Numbered from the stretch's first letter, positions 36,048 through 45,804 are shown. The stretch is 64,000 nucleotides of DNA from CAVTRI01 sp963737075 (GCA_963737075.1 CAVTRI010000004.1:68284-132283); one strand, 5' to 3'. A program made the numbers and translations. Notes: generated by a model not told the origin, from the sequence alone.

Positions 36048-37832
36048 GTGCTCACACCTCGCGACACGGAGACGCGGGAGCGCAAGTCCCTGGACGGGCT
36101 CTGGCGCTTCGCGCTCGACGCCGATGGACGCGGCCGGCAGGAGGGATGGTGGAAGCAGCCGCTGGTGGGCGCGCAGGAGATACCCGTCCCGGCCAGCTTC
36201 AACGACATCTTCGCCGCCGCCGAAATGCACAACTACGTCGGTGACGTCTGGTATCAGGTCGCCGGGCGGGTCCCCAAGCGGTGGCGAGAAGAGAGGATCG
36301 TTCTCCGCTTCGATGCCGCCACGCACAGCGCCGTCGTCTGGGTCGGCGACACGCAAGCGATGGAACACGAGGGCGGCTACACGCCGTTCGAGAAGGACAT
36401 CACCGATCTCGTCGAGCCGGGTGAGGAGATCCAGATCACCGCCGTGGTCAGCAACGTCCTCACCTGGCACACGATCCCACCCGGACTCGTCGATGAGGCG
36501 GGCGGCGGCCGGCGGCAGCAGCTCTTCCACGACTTCTTCAACTACGCCGGCCTGCACCGGACTGTTTGGCTCTACACGACGCCCCGCTCGTACATCGAGG
36601 ACGTGACTGTCGTCACCGCCCTGAACGGCCGTAGCGGAACCGTGCGCTACGAAATCGAGACGAGTGGCGAGGGCGACGTCGTCGTCGGCGTCAGGCTTCG
36701 CGACGCCGCCGGAGCCGAGGTCGCAAGAGCGACCGGTTCCTCCGGCGAACTGAATGTCGACGGCGTCCGGCCGTGGCAGCCTTGCGAGGGCTACCTCTAC
36801 GAACTCAGGGTGGAGCTTCGCGGTGCGGACGGTAGCCTCGTCGACACATACTCGGTGCCGGTCGGCATCCGGAGTGTTCGGATCGACGGGTCCCGCTTCC
36901 TGATCAACGAAGAGCCCTTCTACTTTCGAGGCTTCGGCAAGCACGAGGACGCCGCGGTGCGCGGGAAAGCCCACGACAACGCCTTCATGGTCCACGACTT
37001 CGCGCTGCTGGAGTGGCTCGGCGCCAACTCGTTCCGCACGTCCCATTACCCCTACGCCGAGGAGGTGCTCGAGTACGCCGACCGGCACGGCGTCGTCGTC
37101 ATCGATGAGACGCCCGCAGTGGGGATCAACAGCGGCCTCGCCGCCGGTGCCTTCGGTGCCGCGCCTCACACCACGTTCTCCGACGACACGATCAATGCGG
37201 TGACGCAGGACGCGCACCGGCGGGCGATCCGCGAGCTAATCGGGCGCGACAAGAACCATCCGTGCGTCGTCCTCTGGAGCATCGCCAACGAGCCGGAGTC
37301 GGTGACGCCCGAGTCGCGCCGCGTACTTCGAGCCGCTCGCAGCCGAGGCGCGCCGGCTCGATCCGACGCGCCCGATCGGCTTCGCCAACGTCATGGGGTC
37401 GACTCCCGATCGCGACGTGATCACCGACCTCTTCGACGTCGTGATGCTCAACCGCTACTACGGCTGGTACGTGAGCCCGGGTGATCTCGTGTCGGCCGAG
37501 CGCGCCCTGGAAGCGGAACTGGCCGCCTGGGCCGGCACGTACGACAAGCCGATCGTGTTCACGAATACGGCGCGGACACCTTTCCGGGCGTGCACGACGT
37601 TGTGCCGGTCCCGTGGACGGAGGAGTACCAGGCCGAGCTGCTCGCGATGTTCCACCGCGTCTTCGACCGCTTCGACGCCGTCGTCGGCGAGCACGTGTGG
37701 AACTTCGCCGACTTCGCCACTGCTCCCGGCGTGATGCGCGTCGACGGCAACAAGAAGGGAGTCTTCACCCGCGAGCGACGACCGAAGGCGGCCGTACACC
37801 TGCTGCGCCGGCGCTGGCGCGCCGGCTCGTGA
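36048..37832 (+). pseudogene. GH2 beta-glucuronidase, twice frameshifted (copy B)
   Basis: Paralogue of the gene at 22.9 kb. The GTG-initiated frame encodes the jelly-roll and immunoglobulin-like domains and the barrel up to SIANEPESVTPESR. An extra C near 37321 shifts the frame; YFEPLAAEARRLDPTRPIGF continues in another frame to YDKPIVF. A missing G at 37563/37564 then falls on the glutamate codon of TEYGADT, the catalytic nucleophile, and the last part (MFHRVFDRFDAVVGEHVWNF) is in a third frame. The strong ribosome binding site of copy A is absent here. The region between YTTPR and DVTVVT is intact, unlike in copy A. Confidence 0.88.
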
Positions 37833-37942
37833 CCGAGATCGCCTATCCGCTGACCGAGAAGGCGTTCCTCCCGATGGTGGCCGAACTGGCGGAGGGGCGC
37901 GCGGTACGAGCGGCCTTCGGGCCGGAGGTCGCTCCCCTGTGA
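37829..37942 (+). pseudogene. GPH transporter C-terminal tail (copy B)
   Basis: The frame overlapping the GH2 stop reads TEIAYPLTEKAFLPMVAELA, then EGRAVRAAFGPEVAPL and stops. It matches the last residues of the GPH transporter at 26 kb (MLAYPLTENAFRRMVAEIAE). Everything before the final cytoplasmic tail, about 430 codons, has been deleted, joining GH2 directly to the lactonase gene. Its stop overlaps the lactonase start by 4 bp. Confidence 0.75.
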
Positions 37943-38787
37943 GAGCCGAGCAGGTGACGGATCCGGTCGCGTACCACGGCGAGGGACCCGTGTGGTCGGA
38001 GCGGTGGGGCGGCCTGCGCTGGGTCGACATGCTCGCCGGCGACCTCCTCTTCCTGCGGTCCGACGGCGCGGTCGAGCGGCGGCACGTTGGCACTATCGCT
38101 GCCTCGCTGCGGCCGCGCCGGGGCGGCGGGGCGGTGATCGGTGTCGAACGCGGCTTCGCGCTGGAGGAGCCGGACGGCACGGTGGTGACGCTAAGCGAGC
38201 TCTGGACGGACCCGGGCGTACGCATGAACGAGGGCGGCTGCGACCCTGACGGGCGCTTCTACTGCGGCACGATGGCATACGACAAGACCCCGGGCGCGGC
38301 CGCGCTCTTCCGGCTCGACCCCGACCGCTCGACACACGTCGTCCTCGACCACCTGACAATCTCGAACGGTATCGAGTGGAGCCCGGACGGCTCCCGCGCC
38401 TACTTCAACGACACCGACACCTACCGCGTCGACGTCTTCGATTATGACCGGGATGCGGGTCTCGTGAACCGCCGGGCCTTCTACAGCGTGCCGCGCGAAG
38501 ACGGTCGCCCGGACGGCCTGACGGTCGACGCCGAGGGCGGCGTCTGGGTCGCGCTCAACCACAGCGGCACCGTCCGCCGCTTCACCCCCGACGGCCTCCC
38601 CGACACGGTCGTCGAGGTCGAGCCGCGTCAGGTGACGGCCTGCACGTTCGGCGGCGACAGACTCGATGAGTTGTTCATCACGACCTCGCGCGAAAACCTG
38701 CCGGCGAGCGACGATCCACGGGCCGGGTCGCTCTTCCGTGCCGACGTCGGCGTCCCTGGGCTCCCCGCGCGCGAGTTCGCCGGATGA
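37939..38787 (+). CDS. SMP-30/gluconolactonase-family lactonase (second copy)
   Basis: A 282-residue beta-propeller lactonase paralogous to the one at 30.2 kb and of identical length. It keeps the metal-site segments YHGEGPVWSERWGGLRWVDM, MNEGGCDPDGRFYCGTMAYD, TISNGIEWSPDGSRAYFNDT and LTVDAEGGVWVALNHSGTVR. The GTG start at 37939 overlaps the preceding stop, and its own stop overlaps the next ATG by 4 bp, so it is tightly coupled to the Zwf paralogue. Unlike the GH2 and kinase relics before it, no lesion is visible, implying it is still under selection or was duplicated later. Confidence 0.87.
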   Translation: MRAEQVTDPVAYHGEGPVWSERWGGLRWVDMLAGDLLFLRSDGAVERRHVGTIAASLRPRRGGGAVIGVERGFALEEPDGTVVTLSELWTDPGVRMNEGGCDPDGRFYCGTMAYDKTPGAAALFRLDPDRSTHVVLDHLTISNGIEWSPDGSRAYFNDTDTYRVDVFDYDRDAGLVNRRAFYSVPREDGRPDGLTVDAEGGVWVALNHSGTVRRFTPDGLPDTVVEVEPRQVTACTFGGDRLDELFITTSRENLPASDDPRAGSLFRADVGVPGLPAREFAG

Positions 38788-40022
38788 TCTGCACGCTGCT
38801 CCTCCTCGGCGCGACCGGCGACCTCGCACAGCGCTTTTTGCTCCCGGCGCTCGGCGCGCTCGAACAGGCAGGCCGACTGCCCGGCACCTTCCGGGTTGTC
38901 GGCGGCGGGCGCACCGCGCTCGACGACGAGGGTTTCCGGCGACTCGCGAGCGACGCCCTCCCGGTGGACATGCTCGCCTACCGGCGCGTCGACCTCGCTG
39001 ACTCCTCGAGCCTCGCGGCCGCGCTCGATGGCACGCCGGAGCCGGTCGCGGCTTACCTCGCGCTGCCGCCAGCGGTCTTCCCGACCACGATCGAATCGCT
39101 CGCCGCATCGGGCCTGCCGACCGGAAGCCGCGTCGTTGTCGAGAACCCTTTCGGCGAGAACCTCGTGAGCGCCCGCGCGCTGAACGCGTTGCTGGCGCAA
39201 GCGTGCGTGGACGCGTACCGCGTCGACCACGTGCTCGGAATGGAGACGACGCGGAACCTCGTCGCCATGCGGCGCCGAAACCCGGTCTTTGAGCGACTTT
39301 GGAACGGCGAGAGCGTCGAGCAGGTCGAGATCCTCTGGGAGGAGACGCTCGCGCTCGAGGACCGCGCGGGCTACTACGACCATGCCGGCGCCCTTAAGGA
39401 TGTGCTGCAGAGCCACATGCTCCAGCTGCTCGCGTGCGTCGCGATGGACGCACCCGCGGACGACGACGACCTCCACGCGCGAAAGCTCGGCGTGCTCAGG
39501 TCGGCCCGCGTCGCCACAAGCAGCCGCCGCGCCCGTTACACCGCGGGCATACTCGCGGACGGACGCGAGGTTGGCGCCTACGCTGACGAAGCAGGCGTCG
39601 ATCCCGCCCGCGGCACCGAGACGTTCGCCGAGGTCACGCTCGAGGTCGAGACGCCGAGGTGGAGCGGCACCCGGTTTGTGCTGCGGGCAGGAAAAGCGCT
39701 CGCACGCCGGCGCAAGCTCGTCCAACTGCGCTTCCGGTCCGGAGGCGAGCTCGATGTCGGCATCGACGGCCCGCGGGACGTCGTCCTGCGCATCCGCGGT
39801 GCCGCAAGTGACCCGCTTGAGCTGCGCGCGCCCGCGCCCGACGACAGGTTGCCTCCGTACGCGCATGTCCTCCTCGACATCCTCGCCGGCAAGAATGCCC
39901 TCTCCGTCTCTGGCGACGAGGCCGACCAAGCCTGGCGCGTCGTCGCTCCCGTCCTCGCCGCCTGGGAGGCCGGGGCTGTCCCGCTCGAAGAGTATCCGGC
40001 CGGGTCTGCCGGGCCGCGTTGA
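38784..40022 (+). CDS. Glucose-6-phosphate dehydrogenase-like protein with altered active site
   Basis: A 412-residue Zwf homologue, about 70 residues shorter than the canonical copy at 31 kb. The nucleotide fold LLGATGDLAQRFLLPALGAL is standard. Several signature residues differ: EKPFG is VVENPFGEN (Lys to Asn); RIDHYLGKE is YRVDHVLGMETTRNL (Tyr to Val, Lys to Met), though Asp-His is kept; NHMLQ is QSHMLQLLACVAMDAP, keeping the base His. The changed lysines normally contact the phosphate and substrate, so the substrate may be a non-phosphorylated or different sugar. It is translationally coupled to an SMP-30 lactonase, which suggests a dehydrogenase-lactonase pair. Similar unusual Zwf-like proteins may exist; I cannot name one. 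Confidence 0.8.
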   Translation: MICTLLLLGATGDLAQRFLLPALGALEQAGRLPGTFRVVGGGRTALDDEGFRRLASDALPVDMLAYRRVDLADSSSLAAALDGTPEPVAAYLALPPAVFPTTIESLAASGLPTGSRVVVENPFGENLVSARALNALLAQACVDAYRVDHVLGMETTRNLVAMRRRNPVFERLWNGESVEQVEILWEETLALEDRAGYYDHAGALKDVLQSHMLQLLACVAMDAPADDDDLHARKLGVLRSARVATSSRRARYTAGILADGREVGAYADEAGVDPARGTETFAEVTLEVETPRWSGTRFVLRAGKALARRRKLVQLRFRSGGELDVGIDGPRDVVLRIRGAASDPLELRAPAPDDRLPPYAHVLLDILAGKNALSVSGDEADQAWRVVAPVLAAWEAGAVPLEEYPAGSAGPR

Positions 40023-40470
40023 TGTCCTTGCGTCCTATGCCGGAGCAGACGCAACAAAGACATCCGGAGCCGCCGGGATCCTCACCGTCGCGTTCCAATT
40101 GCCCAGTGGTGGATCGTTGTGCCGAAAGCGGACTCACTCCCGCTCGTGCTCGGGGATTTTTACCGTCGCGGGGCCGCTCGTACCGACAAAGCGTCGCAGG
40201 TACTACTCCCGTGCCCCGGGGAGTGGATACAACGATCGGGTGATCGTCCATCGCTCCGGTCACAGCGACCCATGTTGTATCACCATTCGCGGGCTGCGGC
40301 TCAGGGTCGGACTCCCAACTCAGTTGACTCTGCGATTTACTCGTTGGATAGCGGGAACACGCGTCTCTGACGATGTAGCAGGAGCGTATCCCGCCGAACA
40401 ATTGCTGGGTGCGTGGACCTGACCTGGATAATCCGTTTCGGGATTCCAAACCTTTGATTGTAAGGTCGCG
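40023..40470. other. No gene recognised; possible terminator
   Basis: Between convergent genes. The stretch near 40430 contains AATCC-GTTTCG-GGATT, a short hairpin that could end either transcript; otherwise nothing coding was recognised. Confidence 0.35.
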
Positions 40471-41218
40471 TCAAGAATGGGCACCGGACTCCTCGTCGGC
40501 CGCCTGGCGGTGTCGGGCCTGGTAGCCGCCGGCTAGGCGGTTGAGAGCGTCCGCGCCGTCTCCGCTGAATGACGAGCCGTGCATCAGTGCAAGAGTGGTC
40601 GGTTGCAACTCGGCCAGCCGCCGGATCGTGGGCGCGGTGGCTGGAGTCAAGCATGTAGAGCCGAACAAGTCCTCGGCGCGTTCGGCGACCTCGACGATGT
40701 CGCCGGCCGTCACTGGCGGGCCGTCGCCCAGATGGGCGAAAAGATCACCGCACAGGAGGGTGCCTGTGGTCTCCTCGTAGAGCACCCGCGCATCCCATCC
40801 GTGGGGGACGTGAGGGGTATCGAGGTGCCGGACGCGCTTCCCGCCCAAATCGATGACTTCGTTGTTGGCCAGCGCTCGCGGGGGCCGGTCGGCCATCTCG
40901 TTGAGCGTTACGAAACACCCGACGGCCCCGTGAGCGACCAGAGCATGGGGAGCGGCGGATAACAGGAGGTTCATGGACCCGCACTCGTCCGATTCGACGT
41001 GCCCAAATGTGATCCAACGCAAAACGTTCCACCGGCAGCACCGTAGCGATAGCGTCCTTGACGTCACCGAAGACCGAACGCTGCCCGGTGTGGAACAGGA
41101 GCGGCTGTTCCGCTCGGATGAGGAACTGGTTGACGCTGAAGCCGTCTGGGCCAATGTTGGGCAAGACGGTAGAGATCCTGAAGATACCGTCAGCGACCTC
41201 GTCCACCTTGGCGGCCAT
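40471..41218 (-). pseudogene. MBL-fold metallohydrolase/diiron-like protein, frameshifted
   Basis: An AAGGAG site 8 nt before ATG 41218 starts MAAKVDEVADGIFRISTVLP, typical of metallo-beta-lactamase-fold proteins. Near 41005-41015 the frame is lost and the protein resumes as LRWITFGHVESDECGSMN. The motif HVESDE is the His-x-Glu-x-Asp metal site of flavodiiron/ODP-type members rather than HxHxDH. Then HVPHGWDARVLYEETTGTLLCGDLF provides the later His and Asp ligands, and ALMHGSSFSGDG the last. The lesion is one small indel; otherwise the protein is complete. Activity would be O2 or NO reduction or sensing if repaired. Confidence 0.78.
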
Positions 41219-41539
41219 GTTCAACACTCCTTCCTCGAAGCTGTCGGGCCATGCCCGTGATATGTGGACAGTCAACCAACCCCCGTGAAGCCTCGCTGCA
41301 GGAGGTGTGAAGATACCGTGGAGACCCGTCGCCTAACAGCGGACCGCCGTGTTTCGCCGAGGGCATGATCAAGCTGGACGACATCGCCTGAGCAAAATTC
41401 CTCTGCGAACGGCGCACGGTGGGGCGGTCAACCACCCACGTGTGCCGCGTCCCGGTTTGAAGACCCGTTCGAGGCTATCTCGGGTTCGCGCCCGCTTCGG
41501 TTCGTCGCGCTCCGCGAGACGGGACCGGGCGTCGGCGGG
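41219..41539. other. No gene recognised
   Basis: A 320-bp gap between two minus-strand pseudogenes, with no recognisable coding frame. Confidence 0.35.
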
Positions 41540-43398
41540 TCATGCTCGGAGAAGGCGGTGGGCAGCGTCGACAATGTGACGTGACGAGATGCCAGCAGCA
41601 TCGAGCAGCTCCGCCGGCGTCCCCGACGTCGGTAGCCCCTGCACGGCCAAGTGCGCGACTCGGAGCGCGGGCACCGAGGCGTCCGCCAAGGCCTCCAACA
41701 CGGCGGCCCCGATCCCGCCCTCGGGGTAGTGGTCTTCGGCTACGACCAGGCGACCGCCGGTCACCTGGCAGGCCTCCACCAGGGCGTCGCGGTCAATGGG
41801 CTTGACCGAGTACACGTCGAGGACCCGCGCCGACACGCCTGAACCGGCAAGCCCCTCGGCGGCGGCCAGACACTCGTGCAGGGTGACCCCCGCCCCAACC
41901 AGGGCCACCTGGTCGCCAGGTCCGCCCCCGTGGAGCTTCGACCCGCCGACCGGAAACGTCTCGTCCGGTGGATAGATCACTGGGTAGGCGCCCCGTGTGG
42001 TGCGCAGGTACACGATGCCGGCGGTGTCGGCCATGACGGCGACGAGCTGAGCGGCTGCTTGGGCATCGGCGGGGTACAACACGATCGAGCCGTGCACCGC
42101 CCGCAGGGCCGCCAACTCCTCTAAGGCCATTTGTGACGGGCCGTCCTGGCCGATCTCGACCCCGGCGTGGGAGCCCACCAGGCGGATGTTCACCTCGGAG
42201 ATGCCGGCCATCCGGATGAAGTCGAAGGCGCGGGTAAAGAACACCGCGAAGGTGGCTGCGAAAGGCACATACCCTCGAACCGCGAGCCCGACGGCGGTGG
42301 CCACCAACTGCTGTTCGGCGATGAATACCTCGAAGTAACGCTCTCGGCAGACCTTCTGGAACTCCTCGGCGCCGGTGGAGTTCCCGACTTCCCCGTCGAT
42401 GACGACCACCTCCGGGCGTGCGGCCAGGGCGGCCACGGCCGCACCGAAGGCCACACGGGTGGCTACCTTGTCACCCAGCGCATATTCTGGGAGGGAGACG
42501 GCGGCGGTGGGCTCCGCAGTGATAGCCGGGAGCCTGGGCTCGGGAGGTTCCGTGCTGATGCGCAGATCGCTCGTGCCGCCCAGGGCAGCGATGGCACGCT
42601 CGGCCATATCGGCGGGAAGAGCCTTGCCGTGCCAGCCGTTCTTGTCCTCCAACTCGGGCACGCCCTTGGCCTTGATGGTCCGGGCCAGTACCACCGTCGG
42701 ACGGTCGGCGCTCGAGCGAGCTGCGGCCAACGCCTGGTCGATCGCCTGCGGGGATGCCCGTCGATGACCAACGGCTGACATCCGAAAGCCGCCACCCGGG
42801 CCGAGTAACGGTCCAGGTCCCATTCCAGCTCGGTCGGTCCCCGTTGTCCTAGGCGGTTGACATCCACAATGGCGGTGAGGTTGCCCAGCGCGTAGTAGCT
42901 GGCCTTGTCGAGAGCCTCCCAGATCGAACCTTCCGCGGTCTCGCTGTCGCCGCACAGCACCCAGACGTGATACGGCAGCTTGTCCAAATACCTTGCGGCC
43001 AAACAGACGCCGACCGCGTCGGGCAGCCCCTGGCCGAGCGATCCGGTGGCCACGTCTACCCAGGGCAGCACCGGGGTGGGGTGGCCTTCTAGCCGGGCTC
43101 CAAACTGTCGATAGGTCTTGATGAGCTCGTCCTCGCTCACCACCCCCACGGCCCGGAACATGGCGTACAAAAGCGGCGAGGCGTGACCCTTAGAGAAGAT
43201 CAGATGGTCGTTGTTGGCCAGGTGGGGCTGGTTCCAGTCGTAATGAAAATGGCCGACCAGCAGAACAGCCATAAGATCGGCAGCCGACAGCGACGAAGTG
43301 GGATGCCCCGAACCGGCCTGGGTGCTGCATCGGATGGAGTCCACCCGCAGCTGGGTGGCCAACCGGCGGGCCAGGTTTAACTGTTCCTCGGTCATCAT
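41540..43398 (-). pseudogene. tkt: Transketolase, frameshifted
   Basis: ThDP-dependent transketolase of about 620 residues. The first part (from ATG 43398 or 43395) has DSIRCSTQAGSGHPTSSLSA, FSKGHASPLLYAM, WVDVATGSLGQGLP and VLCGDSETAEGSIWEAL (ThDP/Mg site). After VIDGH near 42757-42762 one base is missing, and PQAIDQALAAARSSADRPTV, DKNGWHGKALP, VVIDGEVGNSTGAEEF, EQQLVATAVGLA, GSHAGVEIGQDGPSQMALEE and the C-terminal domain continue in another frame. Every catalytic segment survives, so the inactivation is recent or an artefact. No tal or rpe partner is adjacent. Confidence 0.9.
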
Positions 43399-43834
43399 CG
43401 GTGCTCCTGCCGAGGGTTAATTGAATATCTTTCAAAGGGCACCTCGGACCCTTGCCAATTTAGCCGCGGCGGCCGGGGCGGCGGAGGAGACGCCGGGACC
43501 GCCTGGCCTAAGGGCGGTCGAGGCTGAAAGTAGGCGTGGACGATGTGATTGTTCGGTGGAGTCGACCGTGCCCAAGGCGTTCCTGCCCGTCGTGCCGCCG
43601 GCGGACGCAGGGCCAGGACCGCGTCGAGGTGCATCCGCGGGATGCTCATTGCTTCGGCCGGCCAGCCCAACCGGTTGTGTCCAAGCGGCGATGGTGCCGG
43701 GGACCCGGCTTTGTGCGGAAGACCTGGACGGAACGGATCGCCGGAATCGCCCAAACTCCTCTGCGCTCCATTCCCAACGTCCCTACACGGTCATTCCTTG
43801 ATCGTGATTCCCGGTCTCGCTCGGGTCCCCAGGG
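43399..43834. other. No gene recognised
   Basis: A 436-bp space between transketolase and the F420-reductase-like gene. Frames present are proline/arginine-rich and uninformative. Confidence 0.35.
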
Positions 43835-44455
43835 CTACCAGTGCAGCTTGAGCGCGCTGGCGAATCCAGCGCCGATCTGCTCCTGGATGGCGATGTGGAA
43901 CAGACCCACCTGTTCCAACATCCGGGCTCTCTTTAGCGGGCCCACATCGACCGGCCTCATGCCACCTGCTTCCACCAGTGACGCCACCTTCGCCTTGGCT
44001 TCGTCATCGTCACCGGCGATCAACACCTCCAAAGTCTCTCCTCCACCCTCGCCGGCCACCAACGTCTTGGCGAAGGTCGTGTTGAAGGCCTTCACGACGC
44101 GCGTGTGATCCGGCACGAGCCGGGCGGTCTCTTCGGCAGAAGAGCTACCCTCGGGCGTGACCACCCGGTCCATGCGCTCCCAGTCCAGCGGGTTGGCGAT
44201 GTCCACGACCACCCTCCCGGCCAGGCTCTCCCCGTACGCTTCGACCGCCGCGGACACCTGTTCGTACGGCAGAGCCAGCACCACGATCTCGCCGCTCACC
44301 CTTTGGGCGGCTGTCGCGCCCTGTCCGAATTGGTCAGCTAGGTCCCGGGCGTCCTCGGGATTGCGGTCCACCAGCTCGACTTCGTTGCCGCCGGCCAACA
44401 TCCGAGTGCCGATGCCGCGACCCATGTTGCCAGCTCCGATAATGGTTACCTTCAC
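43835..44455 (-). CDS. NADPH-dependent F420 reductase-like oxidoreductase
   Basis: A 206-residue single-domain Rossmann protein of the F420-dependent NADP oxidoreductase family. The GTG at 44455, preceded by GGAGGAGG, gives VKVTIIGAGNMGRGIGTRM at the extreme N-terminus, as expected for the dinucleotide motif; the frame extends a little upstream without support. Further marks are VDRNPEDARDLADQFG, VVVDIANPLDWERMD and TRVVKAFNTTFAKTL, all common in NpdG-like proteins. It could transfer hydride between NADPH and coenzyme F420, but many homologues have other nicotinamide-linked roles. The gene is alone, with an IS630 element inserted 100 bp upstream of its start. Confidence 0.8.
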   Translation of the reverse strand: MKVTIIGAGNMGRGIGTRMLAGGNEVELVDRNPEDARDLADQFGQGATAAQRVSGEIVVLALPYEQVSAAVEAYGESLAGRVVVDIANPLDWERMDRVVTPEGSSSAEETARLVPDHTRVVKAFNTTFAKTLVAGEGGGETLEVLIAGDDDEAKAKVASLVEAGGMRPVDVGPLKRARMLEQVGLFHIAIQEQIGAGFASALKLHW

Positions 44456-44554
44456 CTTCCACCTCCTCCACTCGAACAATCACCTCCGAACCGAGCACCG
44501 TCACGGGCACAGCCGCCGGTTCGACCAAAACCTATTCCACCTTTGATACTGCTA

Positions 44555-45802
44555 GTGCCGCGTCCGGGAACGTTTGCCTGGTAGATCCACCATCGGCGAG
44601 GTAGGGCCGGTCACGCTGATCGGACATGTTGGTGTCCGATCGGAGGTGATGGTGGCTCGGGAAGGTTTGCGGGTCCGGGAGGTCTCGAATGAAGAGGGCA
44701 ACCGGCTGCTTCGTATCGTCCGGCGGTCGTCGGGTTCGGTGGTTACTTGGCGGCGGGCGCAGATGGTGCTGTTGTCGGTGCCGGGAATGGACGTGTCTGG
44801 TATTGCCAAGGTGACTTTCACCAGTGCCGACCGGGTGCGCGAAGTGATCAACAACTTCAACGCTGATGGCTTCGATTCGCTCTATCCGAAGTACGCCGGT
44901 GGCCGTCCGCCGACATTTACGCTGCCGCAACGCCAGGCGATCAAGAAGATCGCCTTGTCCCGTCCCGGCGACCACGGTCTGCCGTTCTCGACCTGGAGCC
45001 TGGCCAAGCTGGCTGAGTTCTTGGTGGCCGAGGGGGTGGTCGACGACATCTCCCACGAGGGGCTCCGGCTGGTCCTGCGTGACGAGGAGGTGTCCTTTCA
45101 AGCGGTGAAGACCTGGAAGCAGTCCACCGACTCCGACTTCGAGGCGAAGAAGAACCGTGTCCTCGAGCTGTACGACATCGCCGAGGGCAAGGCGACCCCT
45201 GGGCCAGGCGACCCACCGGTGGTGTTCTCGATGGACGAGTTCGGCCCGCTCAATCTGCTGCCCCGGCCCGGAAAGCAGTGGGCGCCGGTGGTGCGGCGAG
45301 GATCGAAGGGCTCAACCTCGGCCCCGCGGCGGCGTCGGAACCGGGCCACCTACAAGCGCACCAAGGGTGTGCGGCATTTGCTCGCCGCGCTGGACATGAA
45401 CCGGGACCACCTTTACGGTCACATCAAGACCACGAAGAACCGGACCAAGTTCTTGGAGTTCTGCCGTTACCTGCGCAGCCTCTACCCGCCCGAGGTGCGC
45501 ATCGCGATCGTGATGGACAACTTCACTCCGCATCTTTCGACCAAGAAAGACAGTCGGGTCGGTGACTGGGCGGCCGCGAACAACGCCGAGCTGGCCTATG
45601 TGCCGACCAACGCCAGCTTCCTCAATCGCATCGAATGTCACTTCACCGCGCTGCGCTACTTCGCTCTCAACGGCACCGACCATCAAAGCCATGAGGAGCA
45701 GAACTCGATGATCCGCCGCTACATCGCCTGGCGCAACCGCCACAAGGACCATGAAGCACTTCGTGCTGTTTCAAAGCGCGCAAAGGTTGCTTGATGCGGC
45801 AC
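44555..45802 (+). mobile_element. IS630-family insertion sequence, copy 1
   Basis: A 1,248-bp element with terminal inverted repeats starting GTGCCGCGTCCGGG (left) and ending ATGCGGCAC (right; GTGCCGCAT reversed), flanked by TA on each side (44553-54 and 45803-04), the IS630/mariner target duplication. It carries one transposase gene. Its DNA is nearly identical to copies at 56.5 kb (inverted) and 61.2 kb (direct, interrupted), differing by isolated bases, so spread was recent. It sits between the F420-reductase-like gene and the Uma2 gene. Confidence 0.92.
44649..45794 (+). CDS. IS630-family transposase, copy 1
   Basis: A DDE transposase with an N-terminal helix-turn-helix region (residues 1-110, MDVSGIAKVTF, VINNFNADGFDSLYPKYAGG), a linker and the RNase H-like catalytic domain. 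The catalytic triad is visible as Asp in VFSMDEFGPLN, Asp in IAIVMDNFTPHLS and Glu in FLNRIECHFTAL, spaced as in IS630. The frame is open to a TTG at 44574 inside the left end; I prefer ATG 44649 next to a GGAGG site, giving 381 residues, although GTG 44652 has better spacing. The frame is intact, so this copy may be active. It differs from copies 2 and 3 by VPGMD in place of VQGMD. Confidence 0.9.
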   Translation: MVAREGLRVREVSNEEGNRLLRIVRRSSGSVVTWRRAQMVLLSVPGMDVSGIAKVTFTSADRVREVINNFNADGFDSLYPKYAGGRPPTFTLPQRQAIKKIALSRPGDHGLPFSTWSLAKLAEFLVAEGVVDDISHEGLRLVLRDEEVSFQAVKTWKQSTDSDFEAKKNRVLELYDIAEGKATPGPGDPPVVFSMDEFGPLNLLPRPGKQWAPVVRRGSKGSTSAPRRRRNRATYKRTKGVRHLLAALDMNRDHLYGHIKTTKNRTKFLEFCRYLRSLYPPEVRIAIVMDNFTPHLSTKKDSRVGDWAAANNAELAYVPTNASFLNRIECHFTALRYFALNGTDHQSHEEQNSMIRRYIAWRNRHKDHEALRAVSKRAKVA

Positions 45803-45804
45803 TA

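Noticed and set aside
39289..40422. 377-codon plus-strand frame overlapping the Zwf-like gene
   Set aside because: Serine/arginine-rich shadow of the real frame; no family resemblance.
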